From Mermis nigrescens (taxonomy: Eukaryota > Nematoda > Enoplea > Mermithida > Mermithidae), in assembly GCA_036768485.1 (NCBI GenBank), contig JAVLUZ010000145.1, positions 2,224,756-2,288,755 on the forward strand: a DNA stretch of 64,000 nucleotides. Direction: 5' to 3'. A program made the position numbers and the translations under genes. Shown in pieces: positions 10,760-22,620 of the stretch. Under the pieces are notes generated by a model. It was not told the DNA's origin and ran no database searches. It worked only from the letters and a program-made list of their open reading frames with translations. Every line of letters starts with the position of its first letter. Within the stretch, counting starts at the first letter, position 1.

Positions 10760-11683
10760 TATTGTAAATAAATTCATGTCGTACTAGAAACTACATAAAT
10801 AAATAAAAGTAAAGAAGATGATGCTTAAATTAAAAATTAAATGATCCTGCCCCAAGAATCTGGCAGAACCCAAAATCACCTTGACATTTCCACGATTTTT
10901 ATGATTTAGCTCAATGCCGACCTCTCAGAATTCGTTTCTATCTATACACGGTTAATCTTACCGATATAATTAAACATCTTTTCATTTTGATCAGGAACTC
11001 ATAATTGCTTTTTGCCTACTTCATTTCTTCTTACTTTGATATAAATTTTATTAATTTTTTAATGTAGTTCAAAGTTTTATTCTTTACATTCTTATTTATT
11101 TAGATTTTTAATCTAAGCTCTTTTAGAGTCATATTAGGATTTATACTAAAATGGAATGTTTTTAAGGACTCTTCATTCAGAATAAAGAGCCAAAACAGCC
11201 ACTTCTAAAAATACTTACTTTTGTTATTTTTTCAATAATTAAGTTATCAAAACGTGTGAGTGCCAGACTATCTAATTAAGCCAGGAATATGACCATAAAT
11301 TTAAGACGGGCAAGAAAATTTAGGCCTCGATACTTTGATCAACTCTTCGACACATCTTTACAAACATTAAATTTCGCTCCCACTGTCCTATTTGCCCTAA
11401 AACAAAACTTGAAAAATCAGTTCTTCGACCTTTTTCTTACGTCAATCATCAAATCAATACTAGAATTAATCACTTACTTTTTCATAGATTAATAATTTTT
11501 CGTCAGATCATCCTACAAATTGACACACTTTGCGCAAAACATAACATCATTTTTACCTTAAGTTTTGATAATTTCACAAAAAAATAGTGAAATTTGCGCA
11601 GAGAGTTTTTACCACATACACAGATTTTCAGTTATGCTATAAAGAGATTTCATAGTAATTTATCAGTATTTACAGGCCATAAC
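10760..11683. other. Unit A flank, upstream of peptide copy A
   Basis: Conserved with 27530-28460 and 36090-37040, so it would include the promoter and any 5' exon of the peptide gene. I could not fix a TATA box or first exon. Confidence 0.5.
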
Positions 11684-11690
11684 GGGTACC

Positions 11691-11741
11691 GTCTCAACAC
11701 TCATACTGTCTCAACATTCCCACTGTCTCAACACTCCCACT
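11691..11741. repeat. 17-bp tandem repeat, three copies
   Basis: GTCTCAACACTCCCACT with few changes, just beyond the broken end of unit A. The rest of 11742-12400 shows nothing recognisable. Confidence 0.75.
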
Positions 11742-12409
11742 CGAATTCTCTGTTCAAGTAGGTAATGCTGTCTTGTTTAAAAACATAATGCTGATGTTAG
11801 GACAATATTGTTCTCCGCGTTCTTGGACTGCTGTCATTATTGTTCATGTTACCGTATGTGTTCACTGACTGATTTACTCAAATCATGCTAATTAAAAGTA
11901 GGGTACTGGCAAACAAAACCGCTGATGGATAACAAAAGGATATTCTTTGGATTACGGATGATTGAGGATGTAAAAGGATGGGCTATGAAAAAGCTACCTA
12001 TGTATATGCTTTAAATCGCAAAACCTGTTAAAAATCAGACTTTTCTAAGCCACGCGAAAAATTAAAGATATATTCTGCGGCCTCTGAAAAAATGTAGCCT
12101 TCTTCAAATAATTTTCAACGATTAACATAAGAGTGTAAAAACATAGGCTGGAATGAATACTGTTTGTAAATTGCTTGCATGTTGCAACGCTGACTTGCTT
12201 CGCACATGTGATTGATAGAAAACTAAGTGCAATTGTATTCAAAGGTGTCTTATTTTGTTGATCATGAGTAATATAGCGAGCAAACCTGGCGTCAATTTAT
12301 TAGTGCACACAATCGTTGCGGGCATGCACGTGCACCTACATGTAGTCCGTTCCACGTAGGCTTACGCGTATCCTACTGCTTTAAACCAACCCAACAAAGT
12401 CGCTCCTAG

Positions 12410-12664
12410 CATACGTGGGCAGCAAGCAAATTCGGGGGGGGGGTGCAGATTTTTTTGAAAGGTCGAAAAATGGCCTTAAAAATGGTGGTATGGCGATAAA
12501 AACACCATTTTTCGACGTTTCTCATCAAGCACTATCCATTGGCATCAAAAAATTGCGAAAGAAACGAAAAAATTTTCAAAAATTGAATTCTGGGGGGTAT
12601 TTTATTTCTGGGGTATTTCGGTTTCTGGGGGGGTGCGCTACCCCCAAACCCCCACGCCAGTGTG
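12410..12664 (+). mobile_element. R1 MITE with exact 8-bp duplication
   Basis: CATACGTGGGCAGC ... CACGCCAGTGTG flanked by GCTCCTAG on both sides (12402-12409, 12665-12672). Confidence 0.92.
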
Positions 12665-12679
12665 GCTCCTAGTTTACTC

Positions 12680-13145
12680 AGATCTAGTATACAATTTACT
12701 CCTCCCCAGCGTTTTTCAGCCGATCCATATAAGCTACAGTAACCAAGCTTTACAAGGAGATAGCTATAAGCCTATTGTACTAATCTGGCAAAATTGATTA
12801 ACTTGCGGTGTAAACTTACTGCTTTACACTCACAGTTTACAACGTACTAACGGCATCTAAAAATTGTAAACGATTCGGTGGGTTTCAAACAAAGCAGTTT
12901 TCTGTAACTCAATCAACATCCTACATTAAAAAGTAAGTTTAAAAAAGTAAGTTTAAAGTAAGTTTGAAGTAAAGTAAAGTAAGTTTTTGTTAATTTCTTT
13001 TTAAGCAGTAAGTTTACACCGTAAGTCAATCAATTTTGCCAGATTAGTACAATAGGCTTATAGCTATCTCCTGGCAAAGTTTTGTCACGGTAGCTTAAAT
13101 GGAATCAGTTAAAAAACGCTGGGGGTAAGTTGTATACTAGAATCC
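12680..13145. mobile_element. R6 foldback element
   Basis: 466 bp with arms of about 110 bp (AGATCTAGTATACAA ... and inverted GGATTCTAGTATACAA), around a centre of (GTAAGTTTAAA)-type repeats. Exact 8-bp flanks GTTTACTC (12672-12679, 13146-13153). Confidence 0.85.
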
Positions 13146-13340
13146 GTTTACTCTACCTTTCTTTCCAATAGCTACTACATAGCTAACTAACTGCTTTTTA
13201 AAACGTTTTTTTCGCTTCAATAATTTATTTCAAATCCAGCAGGCTGCAAAACGTACTTTGATTTTTTTCGTTGCTCGAGGAATTCTGAGCTTTAACAGAA
13301 TTTTGCGACTTTAGGCATATACATCAGGTAGGGTGTGTAT

Positions 13341-14012
13341 TGCGCCTGGTGTACACCTACCTTTTGTGTACTTTGCTTGCAGCAAACGCGAATAGTGGCG
13401 CCTGTTCCCAGATTTTATAGGCTTTTGCATGCGATATGCTTCTATCTATGACATTTTTAAAGCACAATCTTCAACACGTGAGCGAGTGCAATTACCTTAC
13501 ATGTGATAAAAGCGAGTTTAGGTACAGATTTCTCTGTGTGGATTCAACTTTTTATTTGTGAGTAAGTTGGGAAGAGAAAAAGCTCGAATTTCTTTCTAAA
13601 TTTGTATGATTACGCTTGCCAGACTGCTTGAGGATCCATATTAGTACTAGGGATGGGCTAAGCCTATCAAAATGAAGCGAAAATTGCGGAGCGAGCCAAG
13701 CAGGCGGAGCAATATGAATGCACATTACTGAGCCTAAGCCTAACGCATTAGTAGCAGGAGTCAGAATAATACTATTTTCCTTGTTAATTCGCTGAAAAAC
13801 ATAAATCGCAGCATACAATCTCGAAATGAACTGGTGTCGTCGAGTGGTTAAGACGTCGGATTTCAAATCCAGAGGTCCATAGTTCGAGTCCAACATACTG
13901 CAACTTTATGTTCTTTCATCTTGAGAAGCCTGACGTACTCCCATAGTCGAAATACTCCGATTCACGTAAAATCAGTATTAACACACAAAGAGGTAGGTGT
14001 GCACCAGGCACA
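13341..14012. mobile_element. R9 element with 28-bp inverted ends
   Basis: TGCGCCTGGTGTACACCTAC and inverted TGTGCCTGGTGCACACCTAC, continuing into CTTTTGTGT / CTCTTTGTGT. No clear target duplication. Encloses a tRNA-like sequence at 13831-13894. Confidence 0.7.
13831..13894 (+). tRNA. tRNA-like sequence, probable relic
   Basis: Has a Ser/Leu-type A box (CGAGTGGTTAAGACG), a plausible anticodon arm (GGATTTCAAATCC) and a B box-like TAGTTCGAGTCC. T-stem and acceptor stem do not pair well, so it is probably not a functional tRNA. Confidence 0.35.
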
Positions 14013-14686
14013 ACAATCAGCCCATGGGTAGCCTTTTTCCCGACCCCCTCCTTTAACATACTTAATAATTCGTAATTTCAAGTCATCGAAGCATTTTCCT
14101 CTGCTAGTTGATGTCAAATGCACTGCGTGCGGCATTTCGATCTGAGGGGTGCCAGCAGCGGTAAAGGAGTCAACATGAATTTTTCGGCGTAAATTTGCAT
14201 GGAAAATTGCGAGAAAATTAAAGATAATATGAAAACTATCCTAATCGAGAGGTTGTGGCAAAAGTTATAAAATTAAGATGCTTCTTACAAACGTCGCTGT
14301 CGACTATAATTTGACCGCCAGACAATGTTTTATCATTCGAATGGCAGAAAATGAATAATACTCTGTGCTTATCAGTGAAAAAGTGATTTTTTTCTAACTT
14401 TTGAGTGCGTCACAAGTTTATCTGCAATTTCGTAATCTAACCGCCTATTTTCCTCGCACTAGTGACATAAAGGTTGGCAAACATTGTAGGCATGCGCGCA
14501 TAGGATTTGTGATTCAAGACCAGAATACAGGAACGAGAGACCTTTAGGAAAAATAAGGTAAACTAAAGACTAAAAATTAATGAAAGTCAAATCATTTCAA
14601 GAAATAGCTCAAGAACGATCGGAAACTGTGCATGAAATTGCATAGCACCGTACGCTGGCTCATTATTTACACCAGTCTTCTCGGGT

Positions 14687-15611
14687 TAGTGTTTTTGGCA
14701 GCCCAAAAATAATTAAAATATGATATTGGTATAGTTAGCTTAATTTTAATATGATATAAATATGATATTTCGCTATTTTTTATTTAAAATATGATATATT
14801 TTTGATATTTGGTATATATTTAATATGTTTTTGGTAGGTAGAGTTTGAATCACAATCAGCGAAGCTCCACGCTCAAGAATACAGGTGGCAAACAAGGATT
14901 AAGAAAACAAATAATTTAATGGTCAATATCATTCCTACCTACCTACCTAATGTTTTGTAATCTCCCAATCTGTTTCACACAAGTTTTAACATAAATTATA
15001 AAAACTATGTCCGACAACAATTTGACCGTTTGCAATTATAGCATTGATTTGATATATAATTATTGTAATTCTTCGGCTTACTTTCGAAAAAATTCTCAAA
15101 ATTAATGCTTAAACTTATATGAAACAGACTATAGGCTAACCTTAATTATGAGCTGAGCTCACCTTATGTTATGCATTTATCAACACAGACAGATGTTACT
15201 TCACTCATACTACGCTGCGCTAATTGTACATACGAATAATGCTGATATATATGTACAAACCTCAATGAATGGAGACTATATGTATGAGGTGGCTCGGCTC
15301 GATATACATATGTACATACATACTTGTACGTATAGTCTCCATATGATAATACAACCTGTGGAAAATACCTACTGCATCATGCGTACAAAATAAGTAGGTA
15401 AGATAAAGAGCGAAAAAGAAAAAGTGCTACCACTTTATACTAAAATTATACCAAAATTATATCGAAAATATTTTCAAATTTTCCAGATTTTTAATATGAT
15501 AAGAATATAATATACCAAAATTCACAGAATTAAAATATGATATTGATAGTCCAGCAGGTGCCTACCAAAATCATACCAAAATTTATTTTTGGTATATCAA
15601 AATAACACTTA
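14687..15611. mobile_element. R7 AT-rich element with 8-bp duplication
   Basis: Ends TAGTGTTTTTG and inverted TAAGTGTTATTTTG; exact flanks TCTCGGGT (14679-14686, 15612-15619). Subterminal AAAATATGATAT repeats. Contains an R8 copy. No transposase. Confidence 0.85.
14967..15133. mobile_element. R8 short inverted-repeat element in R7
   Basis: Ends AATCTGTTTCACACAA and inverted AGTCTGTTTCATATAA, 167 bp, homologous to 38102-38270. Confidence 0.65.
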
Positions 15612-15624
15612 TCTCGGGTCATAG

Positions 15625-15813
15625 TCTTTTTGAATTTTTTGTTGTTGTTTTTTTCGTAATTTTTTGATGCAAATGGATAGTGGCTCGGTTAGACACGTTG
15701 AAAATTGGTGGCTTTTTTCACAAAACCACCATTTTGGAGGCCATTTTTTACTTTTGAAAAAAATCCTTCAACCCTCCCCCCACGAACTTTGGTGTTGCCC
15801 ACCTGTGGTCGTA
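15625..15813 (-). mobile_element. R1 MITE, truncated
   Basis: Inverted copy retaining GCAAATGGATAGTGGCTCG to TTGCCCACCTGTG; its outer part is missing next to the R7 insertion. Confidence 0.75.
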
Positions 15814-16477
15814 ATGGCCCAAAACAGATTACGGACAAAGCCCATATTTTGGTTGTAGCCTCTTTTCTGGCTGGCCGTGCTGTACTCGGACTGCTGCATC
15901 TAAATTTTGCATTTATGTACAGTGCCACTCAAAAGTCTAGCCTCCCCTGTCAACAAATGCTTTACATGTGTTTATGTGTTTTAAAGCTGTCATCCTTAGG
16001 TATGCCTTTTACATAATGGGGTATAATCAACCGTTTATTATTAATCAAGGAGCTGACAATGGTTAAAACCAAGTAGGAAAGCTTTTTGCACTAATATAAC
16101 GTTGTAGACGACATGCATTGAAAATGACAAGTTGCTGCAATATTTCGATTTCAAATGCCGTCATAATGCTTCACAGTACCAGCCGAACATTTCAATTTGT
16201 ACTTTTACCGGCTCAACGACAAACAAAATATGCGATTTTTGGGTGGAATTAATATGAATCCATCAGTAAAGTGGATTACATGTAATTCCAACCTTCATTT
16301 GCTCAATGCAAATGAGCTCGTGCAGAATGTGATTCTTTTCCAAGTTAATCTGAGAGATTGAATGGCTTCTTAACGGCTACCCGCCCAATAAATTCATGTC
16401 TTCTTTCAATGTTAATTTTATTTTCGAAGTATGAAGTTATGGTCCACCTACCATAGGTGGGCAGCATCGAAATTCTG

Positions 16478-18984
16478 AAAAATGAGCTTTCTAAGCAAGA
16501 GTTGTAAACTAAAGAGGAGCTTAAAGTTTTACCTGCCATTAAATTATAAAGATAATAATAAAAGATTTAAAGCTTTAAGAAAAAGAAAAATGTGGTAAAT
16601 TAAAACAAATTTAGAGGATATGATGAAACATTATTGTTGAGAATGGGACGATCACGTTCTATGTATAATGACTCCCTCTTTGATTAAAAGATCAAAAGAA
16701 TTGGATGCTCGACTGATAACCTTGAAGCAATCTGATGTAATTGGATGATTGCTATTTGAGATATGTTTGTGAACAGCAGATAAACTATCACCCTGAATTG
16801 ACTTTCCTGTAGCAAATGAGATGCCAGTATGCTCTGCCATTCTACTCCCAAAATGTCGGCGAGTTTCACCGATGTAACTAGCCATACAGCTAGAACACGT
16901 ATACTTATATACTAAAGTTGAGAGTAGCTTAGCAGGTACAGCATCCTTGTTCTTGAAAAATGGCTGATACACATGACAGGTTTGTAAACAAACCTTACTC
17001 TAATCTGAGGGTAAAATGCAGATATAACCTTTAGAATTCTGCTGCGTACATTGTAGCCATGCATACCAGTGTAAGGCAAAACAAGAGAATAGCATAGTTT
17101 ATCACACCCGAATTTTATGTCATCACTCTTACTATAGACTTTTGTCATAAAGTCTGATATGACCTTATCAATCAAGCTAAGCGGATACTCATTTTGCAGT
17201 AGAGTCTGCTTCAGCTTGTCAATATCAGAGACAAAAGTCTGATATGAGTTATAAATCATGTGAATACGACTCACAAGTGTCTTTATTAAACCAACTTTAT
17301 AGGCAAAAGGAATGAAATAAGACAATTTGGCGTAAAGGCCAGAAAATGTGGGTTTATGATATGATGATGTGACAATATCGCCGGACTTCCTTTCAACAAG
17401 CACATCAAAGAAATTTAATTTCTTGTCACATTCAGTTTCGAATGTGAATTTCATATTAGGATGTTGCTGATTCATATAATCACAGAACTTTCTAGGCTGA
17501 TTTCTGTCAGAAAACACTACAAATGTGTCATCAACATAGCGTACATAAAACTTGGGTCTAATCTTTATACTACAGTATCTAGTACTTTGTTTCATGATGG
17601 CTCAAGAAAATGTTGGCAAGAACTGGGCCAAGCGGATTACCCATAGCAACACCATCTATCTGTTGATAGATTTTACCATCACACGTAAAGTAACACTCTT
17701 TAACTGCAAGTTCAAGAGGCAGTTTGAATTGATGACAATTCATGTTATTTACTAACATGACATTCTGATCATCAAATAGTTTCCTAATACATATGTCAAT
17801 GGTCTCATTGAGTGGAATATTAGTGAACAAGCTTTGAACATCAAGACTAGCCATAAAATGATGGCTTTTTGAATGTAAAAACCTTAAGTCTTGTCAGGAA
17901 ACTACCAGTGTCACATAAGGTGTATTCATTAGTACTTATGTCTTGTAGGATCAGCACAAAATACTTAGCCAATTTATAAGTTGGAGTGTTGATGGCTGAC
18001 AAGATTGGTCTTAAAGGAACATCTCTCTTATGAGTCTTAGGCAAGCCATATAGCCTGCCATAACTACATCCTACAGGATTTATACTTTTATAGTCATCAA
18101 CAGCAGATAGTCATTCTGTTCATGAACCTTCAGTATATGGGCTGATATGCGTTTTCTCAGCTAAAGGCGTATAAACTGACAAGGATTACAGTCAATGACT
18201 TTGAACTTTTGAGATATCATTCAAGACATCATTCAACTTCCTAATGTAGTCATCTTTGTTCAAAATTACTACTTGATTACCCTTATCTGCCTTTAGAACA
18301 ATGATATTCTTGTCTTTTGACAGATTGCTGAGGATTTCATAGTCACGCTTTGACAGATTATCCACAATGCTTCTTATCATAATTAAAATATGAGCTAAGA
18401 GCAATGTCTCGCAATTGATTCTTGATCATTCGCATTTTTACATTGTCACAGTTAAAGACAGTTTGTTTCTTGAGGGAAACCCATCAGTTGCTCAGAAGGT
18501 AGCAGATAATCACCATACTCGATCTTCCTAGGTGTAATAGAGTACTTCATACCATTAGACAACACAAGCTTCTCATGAGATGTCAAAACTCGGTTACTTA
18601 AATTAACTACAACCTTTTCAGGATCGATACTATTGACACTTTTATGCATAAGCAAGTTTTTTACCTTATTGCTATGCAACTGTCTAACATGGTTGAGAGA
18701 TTTAGACACATTGCGTCTAATGTATGATAATGCTACCTGAGAATCCAGCCAGGATACTCGTGAATTAAACAAGGTAATCTGCGCCTTCAAATCTTTTAGG
18801 ACTCTTTCAACCTCTTTGATTTTAACTTTCAATTCCTCATTTAGTAGAAGCCTCTGGCATGTTATGTAACATTTAGAACGCTTAAGCATCCTATTAGACA
18901 CCTTGAAAGCCAGAAATTTAGGAAGCAAATCATTATCAATGCATTCTCCTAGAAATGCAACATCCAACTGAAGCTTATCATAAA
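16478..18984 (-). mobile_element. Penelope-like element, whole insertion
   Basis: Limits are set by the R1 MITE it interrupts: R1 5' sequence stops at 16477 and resumes near 18985. About 2.5 kb, so it is near full length but lacks any intact gene. The 3' tail (16478-16650) is AT-rich and matches the tail of the other copy ending near 6045. Confidence 0.8.
16652..18967 (-). pseudogene. Penelope-like element, reverse transcriptase + GIY-YIG nuclease (decayed)
   Basis: One Penelope-like (PLE) reading frame broken by several frameshifts into pieces at 18967-18452, 18404-18192, 18044-17847, 17854-17579, 17595-16912 and 16972-16652. The N-terminal piece has LSNRVLTSHEKLVLSNG, typical of PLE N-termini. 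The next has VLKADKGNQVVILNKDDY. The RT core shows SLFTNIPLNETI, GVAMGNPLGP and the catalytic YVDD at 17538-17527. The C-terminal piece has YKYTCSSCMASYIGETRRH, the GIY-YIG endonuclease with the PLE-type CxxC. The element lies inside an R1 MITE (pieces at 16452-16477 and 18985-19220). No intact frame remains. Confidence 0.9.
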
Positions 18985-19220
18985 TTAGGGGGAATTTTCA
19001 AAAGGTAAAAAAATAGTCTTAAAAGTGGTCGTATGGGAAAAAAACACCATATTTCGACGTTTCTCATCGATCACTATCAATGGCGACACAAAAATCGCTG
19101 AAAAAAGTAAAAAAAATTTCAAAATTCGAATTCTGGGGGGGGGGGTTGATTTCTGAGGGGGGGGGGGGGGGTATTTCAACTTCGGGGGGTGCATACCCCC
19201 GGCCCCCACGCCCATGTGTG
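18985..19220 (+). repeat. 3' remainder of the PLE-split R1
   Basis: GGGAATTTTCAAAAGG, CGACGTTTCTCATCGATCAC and long G runs; continues the 26-base R1 start at 16452. The long G tracts (up to 14) are unusual even for this family. Confidence 0.8.
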
Positions 19221-19582
19221 TCCACCACCAATCGATAATTCATCTTGTAATGTTATTGCTGATTTTCAATGATCTTGTTCAACAAAATGCACCAGTCGCC
19301 TTTCAGAACAATTGTTCCATTTTATCGGTCTACTGGGCCTCTAAGCGTACATAAAACAGCTAAATGCATCAGCCTCGCTTTTCATATTTCTCAATAACAT
19401 TCCTTGAAGATTTAGGATCGACACTCAATCGTCATGCAATCTCTTTTTTAATAGTTTTGTTCTGTTGAACAAAGCCCCAATTTTGGCTCATTTTGTTGAA
19501 GAAAGACACTTTCCTTTAATCGTTTTTACCAAATTCAGAGTAGTCTTAGAGCAAAAGTAAATGTCACGGTAAAACCCTAAAC

Positions 19583-19870
19583 ATACTTCATGCGGTGCGG
19601 TGAACAGCGCGAATTTGCCGCTGCAGTCGCCATGCTGAATTCAGCTGACCCGCTGACATACTTCCTAACGCCGCGGGGCGAGGCGTGAAGTTTGCGTTTG
19701 CCGCGCCACATTTCGAGGCATACTTCAAGTGGACGCCGCGCCGCAACCAAATTCGCTAAAGTCAATTTTTTAGCCGCTTTTCATGGCATACTTCACCGTG
19801 CGGCGAGAAGCAAATAATCGCTATTTTCAGCATTTTTTTGAATTTTTCGCCGCTGCCGCCTTAGAAGTCC
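19583..19870. repeat. GC-rich CATACTTCA repeats, left block (R13)
   Basis: CATACTTC occurs at 19583, 19657, 19717 and 19786, each followed by a CGCCGCG-type stretch. The inverted motif (GTGAAGTATGCC) is at 25703-25714. Confidence 0.65.
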
Positions 19871-19905
19871 AAACGTTTGGACTGTCCTCGCAAAAAGCTA
19901 ATGAG

Positions 19906-22120
19906 TGCACCGGTATGATTGGGGGCCATGTGCGCTTCTGCTTAGTCCGAGTGCGCTGCCAAGTCGAGTGCGCTGCAAAGGTCGAGTGTGCTGCCATAGT
20001 CGAGTGCGCTGACAGGGCCAAGTGCGCTGCCAACATGTAGTTAAGCAAGTACCCCTGCGTAAATAGCTTACCTACGTAAGTAGGTACATCTGTACAATTA
20101 TGTTCTATCCTAACGTTTTGTCTCTGAGTAGGTACGATTGATCACAGTGGAATCCATAACGTTTTTGGGGAGATTTTAAGGAAGATCAAGACCCCAAAAT
20201 GGCTATCTGATTCCAGCAAAAAGGATTCTTTTAGACCTACCACCAGAATTCCCAAGCTTTACATATATAGTAATACCTCATTTTAGGCAACCTCTTAGCA
20301 GATGTACAATGGTTACACATATTATAACTTATTGTTAGTAAGAAATATGCACTCATATGTTATTCCAATGCTGCATTCCGCTTAGATATCTATAATCATT
20401 TTCCGTCAACAATTTTCGTTTGAGAATTTGTGCACAAAGATAAGTAGGTACACATGCAGACAAATGTACACTTAACTATTATTCGTGCTAAAGAGTGATT
20501 CTTGTGCATAAGTGACACCAAATATTCAATTAACCGATAAGTCGTAGGAAAATTGATTCAAAAACTGATATGAACGCCAATATAGAGTTTATATCAATTT
20601 TCTGTACTTTTTGAAGAAAGTTTTCAATTTTAATCCGCTTTTTGCCTTAATTTTGCCATATTTTTTCTCCAGAAAATCTCCAATTTTTCCATTTTGTAGA
20701 ATCTAAGACCCCCAAAAACCTGCCTCTATCGGACCAAAATGAGGTAATTTGTGCATGATCTTTTTGTGCCATCATCTGCTTTACACTCGTTTATTGATCG
20801 ACTTACTCCGTTCTCCTGAAAGTTTGTCAGATACAATACCTACGGTAGCAGATAAGTACTGACACAAGTAGTCTACTAGAGAAACATCGTTTTTCAGGGC
20901 CGCATTTTCGAATGCGTACTAGTTGCTTACAGTGCTAAAGATTAGTACTCTGTTTGGCACGTGCTAGCTGATCCCCAGTAGTCTGCCGATTTAGTTAGTA
21001 CGTCTAAAATCAGAATGCCATTTTCAGACGTGCTAGTGCTAGACTAGGTAGCACGTACTAAAATTTATTAGCACGCGCTACAGTGTGTGGATCGATTTGT
21101 TTTTTTCTTTATAGCACATTTTCGTGTTCTTCTGCTGTTCACAATTTTTTATTCTTCAGCCGCTAAATTGAAATATTTTAGATTGAGAACCACGTATGAA
21201 CGTATTAAAATATTAGTTGCCAATAGATTTTAGGCCAAAACTCAAGCCTTGAGAGTCAAATTTTCAAGGCGATCGAAGGCCATTATCTTGTTTTACTGGG
21301 TCTTTTTGAGTCATCTTCTTTATTTTAAAGTTAGGTATTGATATTCAATCATGTCTGGAATTGTATAATTGACGTTGTGGGTTAGGGAAAATGTGCAATC
21401 TAGGTGTCTGGTAGATATTATCTACATATGATAATGATATTACCGACTATGATATCGTCTATTTCTAATGTACAGTTTTTATGTTATAATTATTGACTTT
21501 TTTAGTTCCCTGCATTTAAATTCTTCCTGTGTTTCTGGTGACAAGGGATTAATACGTTTTGTTGATTGAAGGCAAGTATGGCGCAATAAATTCATTATGT
21601 TGCGACAATTTGGTTGATAAAAGCAATATCGTAATCTAAATTCGACATCATTGTAATTTTCAAAGGTTCAGTTAGGGATAAATATCTATTATTCATAGCA
21701 ATATCCTGATCTTCGTCCTTAAATATATCAAACACTTCAAAATTGCCATTTTTACACACTAAACAGATTTAGCACTCGTTTTAGACCTGGGGGTACCCAG
21801 AACTATATCGGCGGACTAAAATGGCCGATTTAGTACTCTGTTTAGTCTGGCACTCTTTCGGAACTGCGGCGGCGCACTAAATTTTCGATTTAGTACCTGG
21901 TTTAGCACGTGCTAACGTTGATACGCTTTCGAAAATTCCACCCTCAGTTATCAGCAGAAATAGTGCGCACACAAAGCGGTAATATCTATTTGGCAGCGCT
22001 CTCGGCCCTATCTGGCACTCGACTATGGCAGCTCACCTGACCTCAGCAGCGCTCTCGGACCTGGCAGCGCACTCGAACTAGGCAGCGCACTCGGCACCGA
22101 CCCCGCCGGTATCGATCTGC
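19906..22120. mobile_element. R10 element with 18-bp subterminal repeats
   Basis: Left end carries five GAGTGCGCTGCC-type units at about 18-bp spacing (19949, 19966, 19984, 20002, 20020). The right end carries the inverted form (GGCAGCGCACTC, 21993-22101). Outer ACCGGTAT / CCGGTATC also pair. No transposase; encloses R11. Confidence 0.65.
20897..21957. mobile_element. R11 inverted-repeat element inside R10
   Basis: Left CAGGGCCGCATTTTCGAATG pairs imperfectly with the right end read inverted (CTGAGGGTGGAATTTTCGAA). Both ends are full of GCACGTGCTA and TAGTAC motifs. AT-rich core without a gene. Confidence 0.65.
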
Positions 22121-22620
22121 TCTGAATCTTTAATGCAATACGTATCTACGTGACCGCAAACAATCTTCGTCGATTTCGAAATGTCATAGAAGTACTATGT
22201 GGCAGTACTTTATTTGTACGTTTTTGATCATGCTTTCTCAATTTGTTGTGTAGCTTTTAATTATTGCGTACATACCTGTCTTTTGAATAAATAGTGTTAA
22301 AAAATTCATGCAGGATGCAAGTCGTTCAGTCATTGATTCTGGAAGTTTTGTCATTTCTTGTATAGAAAAGGTGCATGAATCCTGAATATATTTCTGACCA
22401 CTCGGTTGTGATTTTATTTTGTTGTACGCGTTTTTTGCTTAGGATCATGGATTTCAATACAACACTGATAAACGAGGTGCAGAATTTTCCTGCACTGTGC
22501 AGATAACAAGCAAGTGCAAAACAAATTCCCTCCTCCATCTCTTTCAGAATGATATCGTGTGATTCTGCTAACCAGCCGACATCAGTGGTACATACATACA
22601 TACTAGCAGAAAAATGCTCC

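Larger units (their letters stand above)
6046..11683. repeat. Segmental duplication unit A
   Basis: Aligns by eye with unit C (32890-37050) and, for its right part, with unit B: landmark blocks include the TTTATTGATTTTATTCAATC stretch (7431 and 33896), the 85-bp tandem segment (8118 on), the CCCGCAGCTACCCGTA block (10089, 26103, 35406) and the cysteine-peptide gene. It stops at GGCCATAAC, position 11683, where B and C continue. R1, R4, R5, R6 and PLE material has been added to it. Confidence 0.8.
16452..19220 (+). mobile_element. R1 MITE split by the Penelope-like element
   Basis: The first 26 bases (CATAGGTGGGCAGCATCG...) are at 16452-16477 and the rest at 18985-19220, ending CCCATGTGTG. 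Outer flanks TCCACCTA and TCCACCAC agree at six of eight positions, as expected for an aged target duplication. Confidence 0.8.

Noticed and set aside
13552..13896. 114-codon frame on the minus strand
   Set aside because: Antisense to the tRNA-like sequence inside the R9 transposon; no domain, signal or conserved copy.
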